Source of the DNA: Vampirovibrio sp.
GTDB lineage: Bacteria; Cyanobacteriota; Vampirovibrionia; Vampirovibrionales; Vampirovibrionaceae
Direction: 5' to 3'
Assembly: GCA_027448865.1 (NCBI GenBank)
Contig: DAIDMR010000245.1
Coordinates: 1-38,376, forward strand
DNA: 38,376 nt
Positions within the stretch are counted from its first letter, which is position 1, and each line of letters begins with the position of its first letter. The notes under the pieces are model-generated. The model was not told where the DNA came from. It made no database searches and saw only the letters and a list, made by a program, of their open reading frames with translations. A program made the translations under genes and the position numbers. Of this stretch, positions 28,978 through 38,376 are shown one piece after another.

Positions 28978-29583
28978 ATGAAACGGCCCGCCTCTCCCTC
29001 CACGCAGCCCAAACCAGAACAAGTGCAAGCCATTCAACAGGCTATATTTCCGTTAGTGGAAAGTCAGCTGGAGCCGCGTTATTTTCTGGTGGATGTCGTC
29101 TTTGAAAAAGAGGCGGGATACTGGTATTTGCGGGTCTATGTCGATTTAAAAGAAGGCTCTATTTCCATCAGCGAATGCGAGGCCATCAGCCGCAGCCTGG
29201 ATTCAGTACTGGAAACATTTCCCTTGCTGGCGGACGTGGCCTATAACCTTGAGGTCAGCTCCCCGGGCCTTTTCAGACCGCTAAAAACAGTCCGTGAGTT
29301 TACGTTTTACCAGGGAGAACCGGTGCGCATTACTGGCGCCATTGAGTCCAGAAACAAGAAAAAAGCGGCCAAGGCCCTGCCTTCTGAACTGCCTACCGTG
29401 GCGGAAGGCATACTCATCGGATTTGATGAAGCCCGTAAGGCAGTGATGTTACGTGATAACAAGACCGCCAAGACTTTCGAGGTTTGCCTGCAAGACGAGC
29501 AGGCCGTTTACCTCAACCCGGTCATTCGTTTCCCGGAAGAAGAGGACGATACGTCCTTATCTTCAGCGATTGACCCAGTATAA
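28978..29583 (+). CDS. rimP: Ribosome maturation factor RimP
   Basis: YFLVDVVFEKEAGYWYLRVYVDLKEGSISISECEAISRSLDSVLE...YNLEVSSPGLFRPLKTVREF; directly upstream of nusA. Confidence 0.95.
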   Translation: MKRPASPSTQPKPEQVQAIQQAIFPLVESQLEPRYFLVDVVFEKEAGYWYLRVYVDLKEGSISISECEAISRSLDSVLETFPLLADVAYNLEVSSPGLFRPLKTVREFTFYQGEPVRITGAIESRNKKKAAKALPSELPTVAEGILIGFDEARKAVMLRDNKTAKTFEVCLQDEQAVYLNPVIRFPEEEDDTSLSSAIDPV

Positions 29584-29624
29584 TTATCAGGAATCAAAGG
29601 ATAAACAGGAGGTACGCCGTCACC

Positions 29625-30941
29625 ATGATTAAAGTTGGCCCCGCATTGATGGAACATGCTGAACAACTGGAGCGGGAACGTGGCATTCCCAGAGACGTAG
29701 TCATTTCCTCCTTGAAAGAAGCCATGCTGGCCGCTTATAAGCGCTACGCCAAGCTGGAAAGCCTGACCGGTTACGAGTGTCGCCTGAATGAAAAATCCGG
29801 CGAGATTGGTATTTATGAACTCAAACGGGTGGTTAAAGAGCTGAGCGACCCGGAAGCGGTTGAACTCGATGAGGAAGGCGAGGAAATCCCCCGGGAGCCT
29901 GAAATTGAACTGAAGGAAGCACGGAAAATCAAGCCGGATGTCGAGTTGAATGACATTCTGGAGATTGAGGTCACTCCGGATGAATTTGGCCGCATTGCCG
30001 CTCAGTCCGCCAAGCAGGTCATTACCCAGCGGATTCGGGAAGCGGAGAAAAAGCTGGTTCAAAAAGAATTTGAAGAAAAACGGGGCTCGGTGACCACGGC
30101 CATTGTCCAGCGCATTGAAGGCCGTAATGTCATCGTGAACATCGGCAAGTCTGAAGCCATTCTACCCCCTAAAGAACAACTGCCGTCCGAGTACTACCGG
30201 GTCGGCAACAAGCTGCGGGTTTACGTGCTGGATTTGAAAGATTCCGGTCGAGTGCCCCAAATCATCGTGTCCCAAGCCCACGCCGCCATGGTCAAGGAAG
30301 TATTCGAGCTGGAAGTACCTGAAATCGAGGACGGTCTGGTCGAAATCAAGAGTATTGCCAGAGAAGCAGGCTACCGGACCAAGGTCGCCGTCACTTCGCA
30401 TGACCCGGATGTGGACGCTCAGGGTGCCTGTATTGGAACCCGAGGTAGCCGGATTCAGGCCATCGTCAACGAGTTGAAGAACGAGAAAATCGATATCATT
30501 CGCTGGTCGCCAGATCCGGTGGAGTTTATCGTCAACGCCCTGGCGCCCGCAAAGATTATCCGGGTTCTCATCATGCACGATCCCCGTCAATCCAGAGCGT
30601 TGGTGATTGTGCCGGATGATCAGCTTTCCCTGGCCATCGGTCGGGAAGGACAAAATGTCCGCCTGGCGGCCAAATTAACCGGCTTCAAACTGGATATCAA
30701 GAGCATTGGACAGGTCGAACAGGAAGGTGGCATGGGCTACTTTGAACAAATGGCCGCTCCGCCTGCCGATTACATCCCCGAAGGTCAGGATTTTGCCGAA
30801 GGTGAAGATCAGCCAGTGCCAGTGGCCGCTGGTGAAATCCACACGGAGGAAGTCCAGCCCGAAGCCGACACAGACGATGCCACAGAGGCCCCCGCGCAAG
30901 ACGCAGAGCCTTCTGTGGAAACGGAGGAAGTGGAGAGCTAG
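29625..30941 (+). CDS. nusA: Transcription termination/antitermination protein NusA
   Basis: 438 aa; SAKQVITQRIREAEKK, KH domains (DPDVDAQGACIGTRGSRIQAIVNEL; SLAIGREGQNVRLAAKLTGFKLDIKS), acidic C-terminal extension. Confidence 0.97.
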   Translation: MIKVGPALMEHAEQLERERGIPRDVVISSLKEAMLAAYKRYAKLESLTGYECRLNEKSGEIGIYELKRVVKELSDPEAVELDEEGEEIPREPEIELKEARKIKPDVELNDILEIEVTPDEFGRIAAQSAKQVITQRIREAEKKLVQKEFEEKRGSVTTAIVQRIEGRNVIVNIGKSEAILPPKEQLPSEYYRVGNKLRVYVLDLKDSGRVPQIIVSQAHAAMVKEVFELEVPEIEDGLVEIKSIAREAGYRTKVAVTSHDPDVDAQGACIGTRGSRIQAIVNELKNEKIDIIRWSPDPVEFIVNALAPAKIIRVLIMHDPRQSRALVIVPDDQLSLAIGREGQNVRLAAKLTGFKLDIKSIGQVEQEGGMGYFEQMAAPPADYIPEGQDFAEGEDQPVPVAAGEIHTEEVQPEADTDDATEAPAQDAEPSVETEEVES

Positions 30942-30968
30942 CCCCTCCCCACTGGCTGGAGGGCTGTC

Positions 30969-31238
30969 TTGCCACGTACAATACTTCGGCAGTGCATTCA
31001 CTGTCGACAACAGCTTCCCCGTGAAAGCATGCTTTGCTTAACCAGCAATCGCGATCACCACTTTTCAATCAATGGAAATCCTCCTTTGCAAGGACGCTCC
31101 TCCTACGTATGCAGGAACAAAACCTGTCTAACTGAGGCGTTGCGGGCAAAGAAATTTCAGCGCACGTTGAAAAGAGCGATCCCTGATGCTATATTGGAAG
31201 CCTTGAATGACCAATTGAAAGGAATCTCCTCACTGTGA
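30969..31238 (+). CDS. ylxR: YlxR-family (DUF448) RNA-binding protein
   Basis: RQCIHCRQQLPRESML...GRSSYVCRNKTCLTEALRAKKFQRTLKRAIP between nusA and infB. Confidence 0.9.
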   Translation: MPRTILRQCIHCRQQLPRESMLCLTSNRDHHFSINGNPPLQGRSSYVCRNKTCLTEALRAKKFQRTLKRAIPDAILEALNDQLKGISSL

Positions 31239-33724
31239 CGTCCCCCAAAGTAAGAGTCCACGAAATCTCCAAAATCCTGGGCGTCAGTAATGCCGCAGTG
31301 ATTGATTTACTTGCCAAAAACCATGGCGTTCAGGTTAAAAGCCACTCCAGTACCGTAGATCAGGCAGTGGCCGATCGGTTGATCAGCCAGTATAAAGCAC
31401 AAGGACAGCCAGCCGCGCCCAGTCAGCAGACCAAGCCTACGGTCAGTGAGAATAAAGCGGCCTCCTCAGAGCAAAGTGACGTAAAAAACAAGCCAGCTCA
31501 AACGGCACCCACCACAGCCACCCCACCCCAAAAAGAGGCAGAGTCACTGCCTGCCAGTAATATCAACAAAGGCCCGGCACCACAAGCGAAGCGCACCCAG
31601 GCGCAACCCTTACCGGGCAGTGCGAAACCATCCGGGCGGTCTGTTGCGGCCTCGGGGGCAGGTAACTTTCAAAGGCCAGCTCAGCCCGCTGCTAGCACCC
31701 CACAGGCAGGACCGCAGAGCCCTCCCCAGAACACGCAAGGCTATCGGCCAGCTCAGGGCCAAAACAGATCTGCTCCATCTCGCCCCGGTCAGGGTGGTCA
31801 GCGCCCGGGAGGCTTTCAACAGCCACAGCAGCGCCAAGGTCAATCGTCGCGTCGTCCTTCGCCTTATGAAAACCGGCTCAGCATTCGCCAAAAGCGCGAA
31901 GAGGAGCAAGCGGCACTGGATGCCCTGCCCAAAGTCACCCGTATTGATGAACCGATTGTGGTGCGGGATTTGGCAGAAAAGCTCCGGCTGAGAGAAACCG
32001 AAATCATCAAGCACCTCTTTATGAAGGGCATGATGGTCACCGTCAACCAGACGCTGGATGTGGATTTTGCCAAAGGTGTGGCCAAGGAATTCGGCTTTGA
32101 GGTTGAAGAGACCGCCAAGGTCAAACACGAGGGCGAATATACCCACCTGGGCACGGAAAGCAAAAAGCTGGATGAGTCCAAGTTTCAGAACTTACAGGGA
32201 CGCGCTCCGGTCGTATCCATTATGGGTCACGTGGATCACGGTAAAACCACCTTGCTGGACTCCATTCGGGAAAGTCGTCACAAGGTAGTGGACAGTGAGG
32301 CCGGTGGCATCACTCAAAGTATTGGTGCCTACACGGTTGAAAAGGGCGAGCAGCGAGTCGTGTTTCTGGATACCCCGGGTCACGAAGCCTTTACCTCCAT
32401 GCGCATGCGCGGGGCCCAGTCCACCGACATCGCTATTTTGGTTGTGGCTGCCGATGATGGTGTAATGCCCCAGACCATTGAGGCCATTAACCACGCCAAA
32501 GCCGCCAAAATCCCCATTATTGTGGCGGTCAACAAAATCGACAAGGCCGATGCCGACCCGGATCGGGTACTGGTTCAACTGGCCGATTATGGACTTTCCG
32601 CTGAAAAATGGGGCGGGGACACCCTGACCGTTGAAGTCAGCGCGCTGCAAAAACTGGGTCTAGATGATTTGCTGGATTCCATTTTGCTGGTGTCTGAGCT
32701 GCTGGAACTCAAGGCTGACGCCACAGTTCCCGGTGAAGGGATCATCATTGAGGCCCAACTGGACAAGCGAATGGGCCCGGTAGCCACCGCTCTGGTTCAA
32801 AATGGTAACCTGAAGGTCGGCGACAACGTGCTGATTGGTTCAGTCGGTGGGCGCGTTCGGGCCTTGATCGACGATCACGGTTCTCGCATCCAACAGGCTG
32901 GCCCCTCCACCCCGGTTGAAATTTTAGGTCTGGATGGCGTGCCCAACGCGGGCGATGCCTTCCGTGTCGTCCGTAATGACAAGGAATTCAAACAATCCCT
33001 GGCGGCCGGCAAGCAAAAGGAACGGGATCAGCGTATCGGGGTCAGCCGTTCTGTGGCTGCGGGCTTCAGTGGCCGCTCCGAGATTGAAAGCGACAACGCG
33101 GTCAAGGAAAACCAGTTCAATTTGCTGGTCAAGGCGGACACTCAAGGTTCGCTGGAAGCGGTTGTGGATGTTCTTCAGCGCATGACCAACGACGAAGTGA
33201 AAATCAACATTGTCCACAGCGCTACCGGCGATATTTCCGAGGCGGATGTCATGTTGGCTTCAACCGCCAATGCCCTGATTATCGCGTTCAATTCCAAGGT
33301 GGACACAACGCCGCAGCGCCTGGCCGATCAGGAAGGCGTAACCATCAAGCGCTATGACGTGATTTACCACATCACCGAAGAGATTGAAAAATGGGTTTTG
33401 GGCCAACTGGAACCAGAAACCGAGGAAGTACACACCGGTTCCGCCGAAGTGCGCCAAATTTTCAAAGTGGGTAAAACCGGTACCATTGCGGGCTGTATGG
33501 TTACCAGCGGCAAGCTGATCCGTAACGCCAAGGCTGTGGTTCTGCGTAACGGCAAAGAAATCTTCTCCGGCACCTTGAATAACCTGAAACGCTTCAAAGA
33601 CGATGTCAAAGAAGTAGCGACCGGTTACGAATGCGGTATTTCATTCGACAAGTTTCAGGGCTTGCAAGAAGGCGATGTGATTGATGTCTTCACGACCAAG
33701 GCGCTGGAGCGAACCTCACTGTAA
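31235..33724 (+). CDS. infB: Translation initiation factor IF-2
   Basis: 829 aa, GTG start overlapping the ylxR stop; [65 protein letters not shown]-rich N-terminal linker. Confidence 0.98.
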   Translation: MTSPKVRVHEISKILGVSNAAVIDLLAKNHGVQVKSHSSTVDQAVADRLISQYKAQGQPAAPSQQTKPTVSENKAASSEQSDVKNKPAQTAPTTATPPQKEAESLPASNINKGPAPQAKRTQAQPLPGSAKPSGRSVAASGAGNFQRPAQPAASTPQAGPQSPPQNTQGYRPAQGQNRSAPSRPGQGGQRPGGFQQPQQRQGQSSRRPSPYENRLSIRQKREEEQAALDALPKVTRIDEPIVVRDLAEKLRLRETEIIKHLFMKGMMVTVNQTLDVDFAKGVAKEFGFEVEETAKVKHEGEYTHLGTESKKLDESKFQNLQGRAPVVSIMGHVDHGKTTLLDSIRESRHKVVDSEAGGITQSIGAYTVEKGEQRVVFLDTPGHEAFTSMRMRGAQSTDIAILVVAADDGVMPQTIEAINHAKAAKIPIIVAVNKIDKADADPDRVLVQLADYGLSAEKWGGDTLTVEVSALQKLGLDDLLDSILLVSELLELKADATVPGEGIIIEAQLDKRMGPVATALVQNGNLKVGDNVLIGSVGGRVRALIDDHGSRIQQAGPSTPVEILGLDGVPNAGDAFRVVRNDKEFKQSLAAGKQKERDQRIGVSRSVAAGFSGRSEIESDNAVKENQFNLLVKADTQGSLEAVVDVLQRMTNDEVKINIVHSATGDISEADVMLASTANALIIAFNSKVDTTPQRLADQEGVTIKRYDVIYHITEEIEKWVLGQLEPETEEVHTGSAEVRQIFKVGKTGTIAGCMVTSGKLIRNAKAVVLRNGKEIFSGTLNNLKRFKDDVKEVATGYECGISFDKFQGLQEGDVIDVFTTKALERTSL

Positions 33725-33844
33725 GGGCTTGATGTCAGGCTAGTAAACCGAATTCCGAATCAAACAGGTACTCTTGAAAACAAATGGGCTTGCCGTTTCG
33801 TTTTATTTCAATAGACAAAGATTAACCATTGGAGGTCTCAAGCC

Positions 33845-34213
33845 ATGGCCAACCGAAGTGACTTCAGCCGGGCTGATAAGGTAAGAAAAGCGATCATCCG
33901 GGAGTTCAGTGATATCCTGACCACGGAAGTGAAAGATCCTGCACTGGTTAATCAATTAATTTCTGTGACCGATGCGGAAGTCAGTGGCGATTTACGACAC
34001 GTCCGTGTTTTTGTCAGCGTAATGGGCAATGAAGAAACCCAAAACGCGGTAATGACCGTGTTGCAAGAGCAGACCCCTAAGATACGCTCGGCCATTGGCC
34101 AGCGCATTCGCCTGCGTTACACGCCCGAAATTGAAGTGCACCTGGATAACTCGCTGGAGCGTGGCTCACGGGTCACCCAGTTGCTGAACCAGATTTCGCG
34201 CGGGGAAGTCTAG
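33845..34213 (+). CDS. rbfA: Ribosome-binding factor A
   Basis: RADKVRKAIIREFSDILTTEVKDP...VSVTDAEVSGDLRHVRVFVSV...RLRYTPEIEVHLDNSLERGSRVTQLL. Confidence 0.96.
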   Translation: MANRSDFSRADKVRKAIIREFSDILTTEVKDPALVNQLISVTDAEVSGDLRHVRVFVSVMGNEETQNAVMTVLQEQTPKIRSAIGQRIRLRYTPEIEVHLDNSLERGSRVTQLLNQISRGEV

Positions 34214-34271
34214 AAAGCAATTCCAGACCTTAACGCCGCATCCCCGGTTTCCGTACCCCGACGGGATGAGT

Positions 34272-35285
34272 TCAGGATTGCAGTACCAACGGCCTGGGTT
34301 GAGCTGCGGGCCCCTTTAGTTGATACGCCATTTTATAGGCGGCCATCAGGCTGCACGGATCTGCAATGCCCTGCCCCACAATATCGGGCGCCGTGCCATG
34401 GCTGACCGACGTGCGCAAGAAAGGCAAGCCAATGGTCACATTCACCGCATTCAGCCCGGCCACCATTTTAAAGGGAATCAACCCCTGATCATGATAGGCG
34501 GCCACATAGGCATCATAACGCAGCCGCTCAATATCGAAATGCCGAAAGGCGGCATCGGCGGCCACCGGCGGCTCAATGCCAAATTCATACTTTTGTGAAA
34601 CCGCTTTTAAGGCCGGTTTAAGAATACGTTCCTCTTCCTCGCCATCAATTTCACCGGCATGGGGATTGACCCCCAGGATGCACAGCCGGGGTGACTGAAT
34701 CTGGCAAGACGCCTGAAAAAACTCGGCCAGATTGCTGAGGGACTGAGAGACTTCCCGAATACTGAGGGATTCAGAAACCTTGCGCAAGGCCACATGACGG
34801 GTCAAGAGCAACATGCGGAACTGACGATACACAAACAGCATATCGGACTGAAAGGTTTGCCCGTAATTCTTGCGGGCCAACTGCTGAAGCATTTCCGTGT
34901 GTCCGCTAAAGGGAATGCCTGCCAATTGCAGGTTTTCCTTGGAAATAGGCCCGGTGACCAAGGCTTGCGCGTGCCCGGCGCTAATTTCAGAGACAGCGGC
35001 CTCGATGCTCTCAAAGGCCACCTGGCCAGGGAGCTTCTGGTGAGCGGAGAAACGGGAGTGCTGCAGATCCTCATAGTCAAATCGATGACCTTCCGGCAGC
35101 TCAATACCCAGCGCGTCGGCAGTTTGCACCAGATTGGCAATGTCCCCGAAAATGCGCAAGCGCACCCCGTCATCGGGCAAATCCGCCTGGTGAGCCAAAA
35201 AGCGGGCGGTAATTTCCGGGCCAATCCCGGTGTAATCGCCAATGGTCAGGCAGAAAGTGCTGGCATTAGAAGGCATTTCAGGCAT
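34272..35285 (-). CDS. pdxA: PdxA-family 4-phospho-hydroxy-acid dehydrogenase (PdxA or PdxA2)
   Basis: 337 aa: TIGDYTGIGPEI, ALVTGPISKENLQLAGIPFSGHTEML, ILGVNPHAGEIDGEEEE, VAAYHDQGLIPFKMV, LPFLRTSVSHGTAPDIVGQGIAD. Confidence 0.92.
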   Translation of the reverse strand: MPEMPSNASTFCLTIGDYTGIGPEITARFLAHQADLPDDGVRLRIFGDIANLVQTADALGIELPEGHRFDYEDLQHSRFSAHQKLPGQVAFESIEAAVSEISAGHAQALVTGPISKENLQLAGIPFSGHTEMLQQLARKNYGQTFQSDMLFVYRQFRMLLLTRHVALRKVSESLSIREVSQSLSNLAEFFQASCQIQSPRLCILGVNPHAGEIDGEEEERILKPALKAVSQKYEFGIEPPVAADAAFRHFDIERLRYDAYVAAYHDQGLIPFKMVAGLNAVNVTIGLPFLRTSVSHGTAPDIVGQGIADPCSLMAAYKMAYQLKGPAAQPRPLVLQS

Positions 35286-36654
35286 GAACGGAGGTAGACT
35301 CGTGTTGCTTGATAAACTTTACCACGTTGGCAAGGGCCAGGGGAGTGCCAAACCCGCCCGATTTGGTGATAATCCAGCGCCCGTGACTGTCGGTACTCAG
35401 CGGGATAGAGTCATCCGCCTCGGCTAGGATTTCAAGCTGGGTACTGCGCAAGTCCTGACAGACCTGACAGGTGGTTTCGCCCCCTACCAAAACCAGCTTG
35501 ACCGGCTTATGACGGTATACCGATTCCGTCAGGCGGGAAAGCACCTTCTGGGCTCGTTCGGAAACCTCCAGCTCGGACAGGTTATGCTCCCTGGCCAAAT
35601 TCATGGTTCGGGCGCAAGCCTCTTCCTTCAAGGCACTGGATAAAACCACCGTGTTTCGCTCACCCAATGAGGTGATCAGGTTATCCAGCAAGCCATCCAG
35701 CGGGCTGAGGCCCAAAATCTGATCCGGGGTCAGTTCAAACAGTTCCAAACTGCTGCCCTGCCCATAGTATGCGTAATTTTCCATCAACCGCAGGGTTTGA
35801 GTACGGGTTGTATCGGTGGTACTGCCGTTCACAATGAGAATAGGAGAAGGGCTGGCCTGCAAGCTCCGCTTCCCTTTGGGAGGCCTGCCCCCCAATTCGG
35901 GTCGATTGGTCCACAGGGCAGCCAGCGCGTTGGCCAGACCCGCAGATCCACAAGGAACCACCCGGGCGTACTTTTGGGCCTTTTCAATAGCCAAGGCAAT
36001 TTGCTCCAGGTCTTCATGACTGGTGGCGTCAATCACCACCAGCTTTTTACCCTCTTCAATCAGCTCTTTCAGCCTGACCAGAACCGGGCCAGCCCCGTGT
36101 AACACCATACTCAGCGGGATGTAGCCAACCAAACCGGGTCGGGTGGCTTGCTCCAACAAGGTGGGTAGATGAGATTGACGAACCGGAAACAAGGGATCAC
36201 GGGCCACCACGGTTTTTTCCACGGGCACCCCACGCACCAGCTGATAACCACCAACCGTCCGGCGCCCTTCCAGCGGATAGGCTGGCACAATCACGGCGCA
36301 CTGGGCTTTTAACTCGTCCAACATCCCCAAACACTCGTGGGCAATGTGTCCCCGCAAGGTGGAATCAATTTTCTTGTAAAAATTCTCCACCCCCAGCTTG
36401 TCCCGGCAAAACGCCACCGCCTGACGCACCATAGATTGCGCCTCCAGCGGCTGCATGTGCCGAGAGCCGGTATTCACCGACCAAACCTGATTGTCCTGAT
36501 CCGAGACCGTCTGAGAAAGGTCTTGATTGGCCAGCTTTTGGAAGTCCAGCAAAATGTGCGTCTGGGCCTGAGCGGAAAAAAACTGTAGGGCCGTATCACA
36601 GGCCCCGGTCAGGTCATCCGCGATAATGCCGACACTTAAACCGGGAATTTGCAT
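35278..36654 (-). CDS. Four-carbon acid sugar kinase family protein (DUF1537)
   Basis: 458 aa: VGIIADDLTGACDTALQF, FYKKIDSTLRGHIAHE, CAVIVPAYPLEGRRTVGG, PCGSAGLANAL, LVLVGGETTCQV, GGFGTPLALANVVKF. Confidence 0.92.
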   Translation of the reverse strand: MQIPGLSVGIIADDLTGACDTALQFFSAQAQTHILLDFQKLANQDLSQTVSDQDNQVWSVNTGSRHMQPLEAQSMVRQAVAFCRDKLGVENFYKKIDSTLRGHIAHECLGMLDELKAQCAVIVPAYPLEGRRTVGGYQLVRGVPVEKTVVARDPLFPVRQSHLPTLLEQATRPGLVGYIPLSMVLHGAGPVLVRLKELIEEGKKLVVIDATSHEDLEQIALAIEKAQKYARVVPCGSAGLANALAALWTNRPELGGRPPKGKRSLQASPSPILIVNGSTTDTTRTQTLRLMENYAYYGQGSSLELFELTPDQILGLSPLDGLLDNLITSLGERNTVVLSSALKEEACARTMNLAREHNLSELEVSERAQKVLSRLTESVYRHKPVKLVLVGGETTCQVCQDLRSTQLEILAEADDSIPLSTDSHGRWIITKSGGFGTPLALANVVKFIKQHESTSVHA

Positions 36655-36755
36655 AGGATATCCTTATCAATGCTCAGTGGAGACAGTGAATACAATGGAT
36701 TAATACCGAGATTCGCCAATCTTAAACGTCGCGTCACCGGACTGGAACGACTGAC

Positions 36756-37109
36756 TTAAAAAGAGGCGCCCACTTCCATGGGAGCGGCATTATCCCGCTT
36801 GCTGCCCACAAAGCTCACATCAGTGGCTTTAATGTAGGGCCATTCCTTGGGGTTACCCGCCTGATCGTTGTAGCGATTCACTTCCAGCTGCCCGGTCACA
36901 CTGACCAAAGCGCCTTTCTTGATCCACTCGCCCACAAACTCCGCCTTACGGCCCCACACCTCGATGGTGAACCAGTCCGTAATGCGATTTTCCTTGGAGT
37001 AATTCCGATCCACGGCCACCGAAAACCGGGCTTTAACGCTGCCGCTTTCAAAGTATTTAATCTCGGGGTCTTGGCCTAAACGGCCCACAATGGTTACGGA
37101 GTTTGCCAT
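36756..37109 (-). CDS. ssb: Single-stranded DNA-binding protein
   Basis: MANSVTIVGRLGQDPEIKYFESGSVKARFSVAVDRNY...DWFTIEVWGRKAEFVGEWIKKGALVSVTGQLEVNRY; OB-fold SSB. Confidence 0.92.
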   Translation of the reverse strand: MANSVTIVGRLGQDPEIKYFESGSVKARFSVAVDRNYSKENRITDWFTIEVWGRKAEFVGEWIKKGALVSVTGQLEVNRYNDQAGNPKEWPYIKATDVSFVGSKRDNAAPMEVGASF

Positions 37110-37243
37110 GACAGAAGTCTCCAAAGTTTTTTACGATGAATGAGGCCCATTATACCGTAAGGAGAAATGATCTCCCAACCGGTTAGGCAACAATCAAAGC
37201 GAAGCGTGCAAAGCACGGTCTTTACCGATGCATCCCAAAGGCG

Positions 37244-38107
37244 CTAGGCATCCTGGGCCAGCAGGATCTCTAACTCCCCATGCAGGGCATTCCCGTTGGT
37301 GCCAATCAGGTGAATGCGACGCTCCGCATACGGAACCGGCCCCCCGGTCAGGCTGGTCACTTTGCCTCCCGCTTCTTCAACCAGCAAAATGCCAGCGGCC
37401 ACATCCCAGATGGAGAGCTTCAGCTCCCAGAAGCCATCCAGTCGGCTGCAGGCCACGTATGCCAAATCCAAGGCCGCAGCCCCCGGACGACGCACCCCCT
37501 GACAGTGGGGGGCGATGCGCTCAAAGTGCCACAGGTTATTGACGGTAGAAGTGGCGATATCATAGGGAAACCCCGTGGCCAGCAAAGCGTGATTGATGGT
37601 ATGGGCCCGGTTCTTGCTGACAAAAACAGCCTGATCGTTCAAAAAGGCGCCCCGCCCCCGCAAGGCATAGAACAACTCTTTTTTGAAGGGATCGTAAATG
37701 ACCCCGATTTGCGGCTGTCCGGCGTAAAAGTAGGCGATGGACACGGCGAAATGCGGGAATCCATGGGCGTAATTCGTGGTTCCATCCAGCGGATCCACCA
37801 CCCAGGTGTTGGACAAATCGACCGCTTGCCCTTCCTGGAAGGTCTCTTCCGTCAGCAACAAGGCCTCCGGGCATCCCTTGCTCAGGATATCGACAATCAC
37901 CGCATCGCATTCCTTATCCACCGCCGTGACCAGATCAATGCTGGTATTTTTGAATTCCACCTGCACGGCCTGCCCAAAAGAGGCCATTTGTATTTTTCCG
38001 GCAGCCTGAGCGGCCTGAATAGCCACCTTCAAGCACCGTTCCGCTTTATCAGGGGCTAACAACAAGGTATTCTCAGGTTCGGTCATCTTGGACGTGGCTC
38101 CATTCAT
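37244..38107 (-). CDS. suhB: Inositol monophosphatase family protein
   Basis: DLVTAVDKECDAVI, LLLTEETF, TWVVDPLDGTTNYAHGFPHFAVSIAY, GAAALDLAYVACSRLDGFWELKLSIWDVAAGILLVEEAGGKVT. Confidence 0.95.
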   Translation of the reverse strand: MNGATSKMTEPENTLLLAPDKAERCLKVAIQAAQAAGKIQMASFGQAVQVEFKNTSIDLVTAVDKECDAVIVDILSKGCPEALLLTEETFQEGQAVDLSNTWVVDPLDGTTNYAHGFPHFAVSIAYFYAGQPQIGVIYDPFKKELFYALRGRGAFLNDQAVFVSKNRAHTINHALLATGFPYDIATSTVNNLWHFERIAPHCQGVRRPGAAALDLAYVACSRLDGFWELKLSIWDVAAGILLVEEAGGKVTSLTGGPVPYAERRIHLIGTNGNALHGELEILLAQDA

Positions 38108-38199
38108 TTTCAGACGCCTCCGGTTTTAGATATGATATATCAAATCATAAGACGTATTTTGCCACCGAATTTACCAACAACCGCTGAGCGTTCGACCCC

Positions 38200-38376
38200 A
38201 TGACCACCCCTGCAACCCCTCACGCCATTTTTTCCACGCCCTTGCAAATTGGTACCGTCACGGTCAACAGCCGGGTGATGCTGGCCCCCATGGCCGGGGT
38301 CACCGATGTGGTCTTTCGGGGGTTGGTGCGCCGTTGGGCTCCGGATTCTCTCATTTGCACGGAAATGATCAGCTCC
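38200..38376 (+). CDS. dus: tRNA-dihydrouridine synthase, N-terminus (runs off window edge)
   Basis: MTTPATPHAIFSTPLQIGTVTVNSRVMLAPMAGVTDVVFRGLVRRWAPDSLICTEMISS; Dus signature. Confidence 0.9.
   Translation, partial: MTTPATPHAIFSTPLQIGTVTVNSRVMLAPMAGVTDVVFRGLVRRWAPDSLICTEMISS

Overview
The window is mostly a dense housekeeping segment from a bacterial chromosome. The gene content (fliW-csrA, rimP-nusA-ylxR-infB-rbfA, a 4-domain S1 protein, a group-2-like sigma factor, a fused UvrD-type helicase) would fit a non-photosynthetic relative of Cyanobacteria (Melainabacteria/Vampirovibrio-like), but that placement is inference only. Recognisable genes in order: tyrS (partial), glmS, a TrkA-C-like protein, a YhcC-type radical SAM protein, a sigma-70 factor, an S1-domain protein, an MpaA-like M14 amidase, a DUF374 acyltransferase, rpe, several envelope/unknown proteins, ahcY, a PD-(D/E)XK nuclease plus a 1384-aa double helicase, fliW-csrA-TPR-GT2, nadC/nadB, a CPA2 antiporter, rimP-nusA-ylxR-infB-rbfA, a pdxA-like gene plus a DUF1537 kinase, ssb, an inositol monophosphatase and a dus (partial). 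No CRISPR array, tRNA, rRNA or prophage was seen. The most interesting unexplained signal is a roughly 1-kb non-coding gap (11860-12898). It holds a candidate minus-strand sRNA with three ACUCCUC (anti-Shine-Dalgarno, Yfr1-like) motifs, a promoter-like element and a strong intrinsic terminator. Beside it is a second terminator-bounded, GC-rich structured block. A second locus (4863-4967, + strand) has the same 'ACUCCUC + terminator' design. Also notable are an alternative-hairpin leader upstream of rimP-nusA-infB, a MITE/REP-like palindromic element at the 3' end of the mpaA-like gene, a dispersed 27-bp repeat family, and a PdxA2/DUF1537-type operon.
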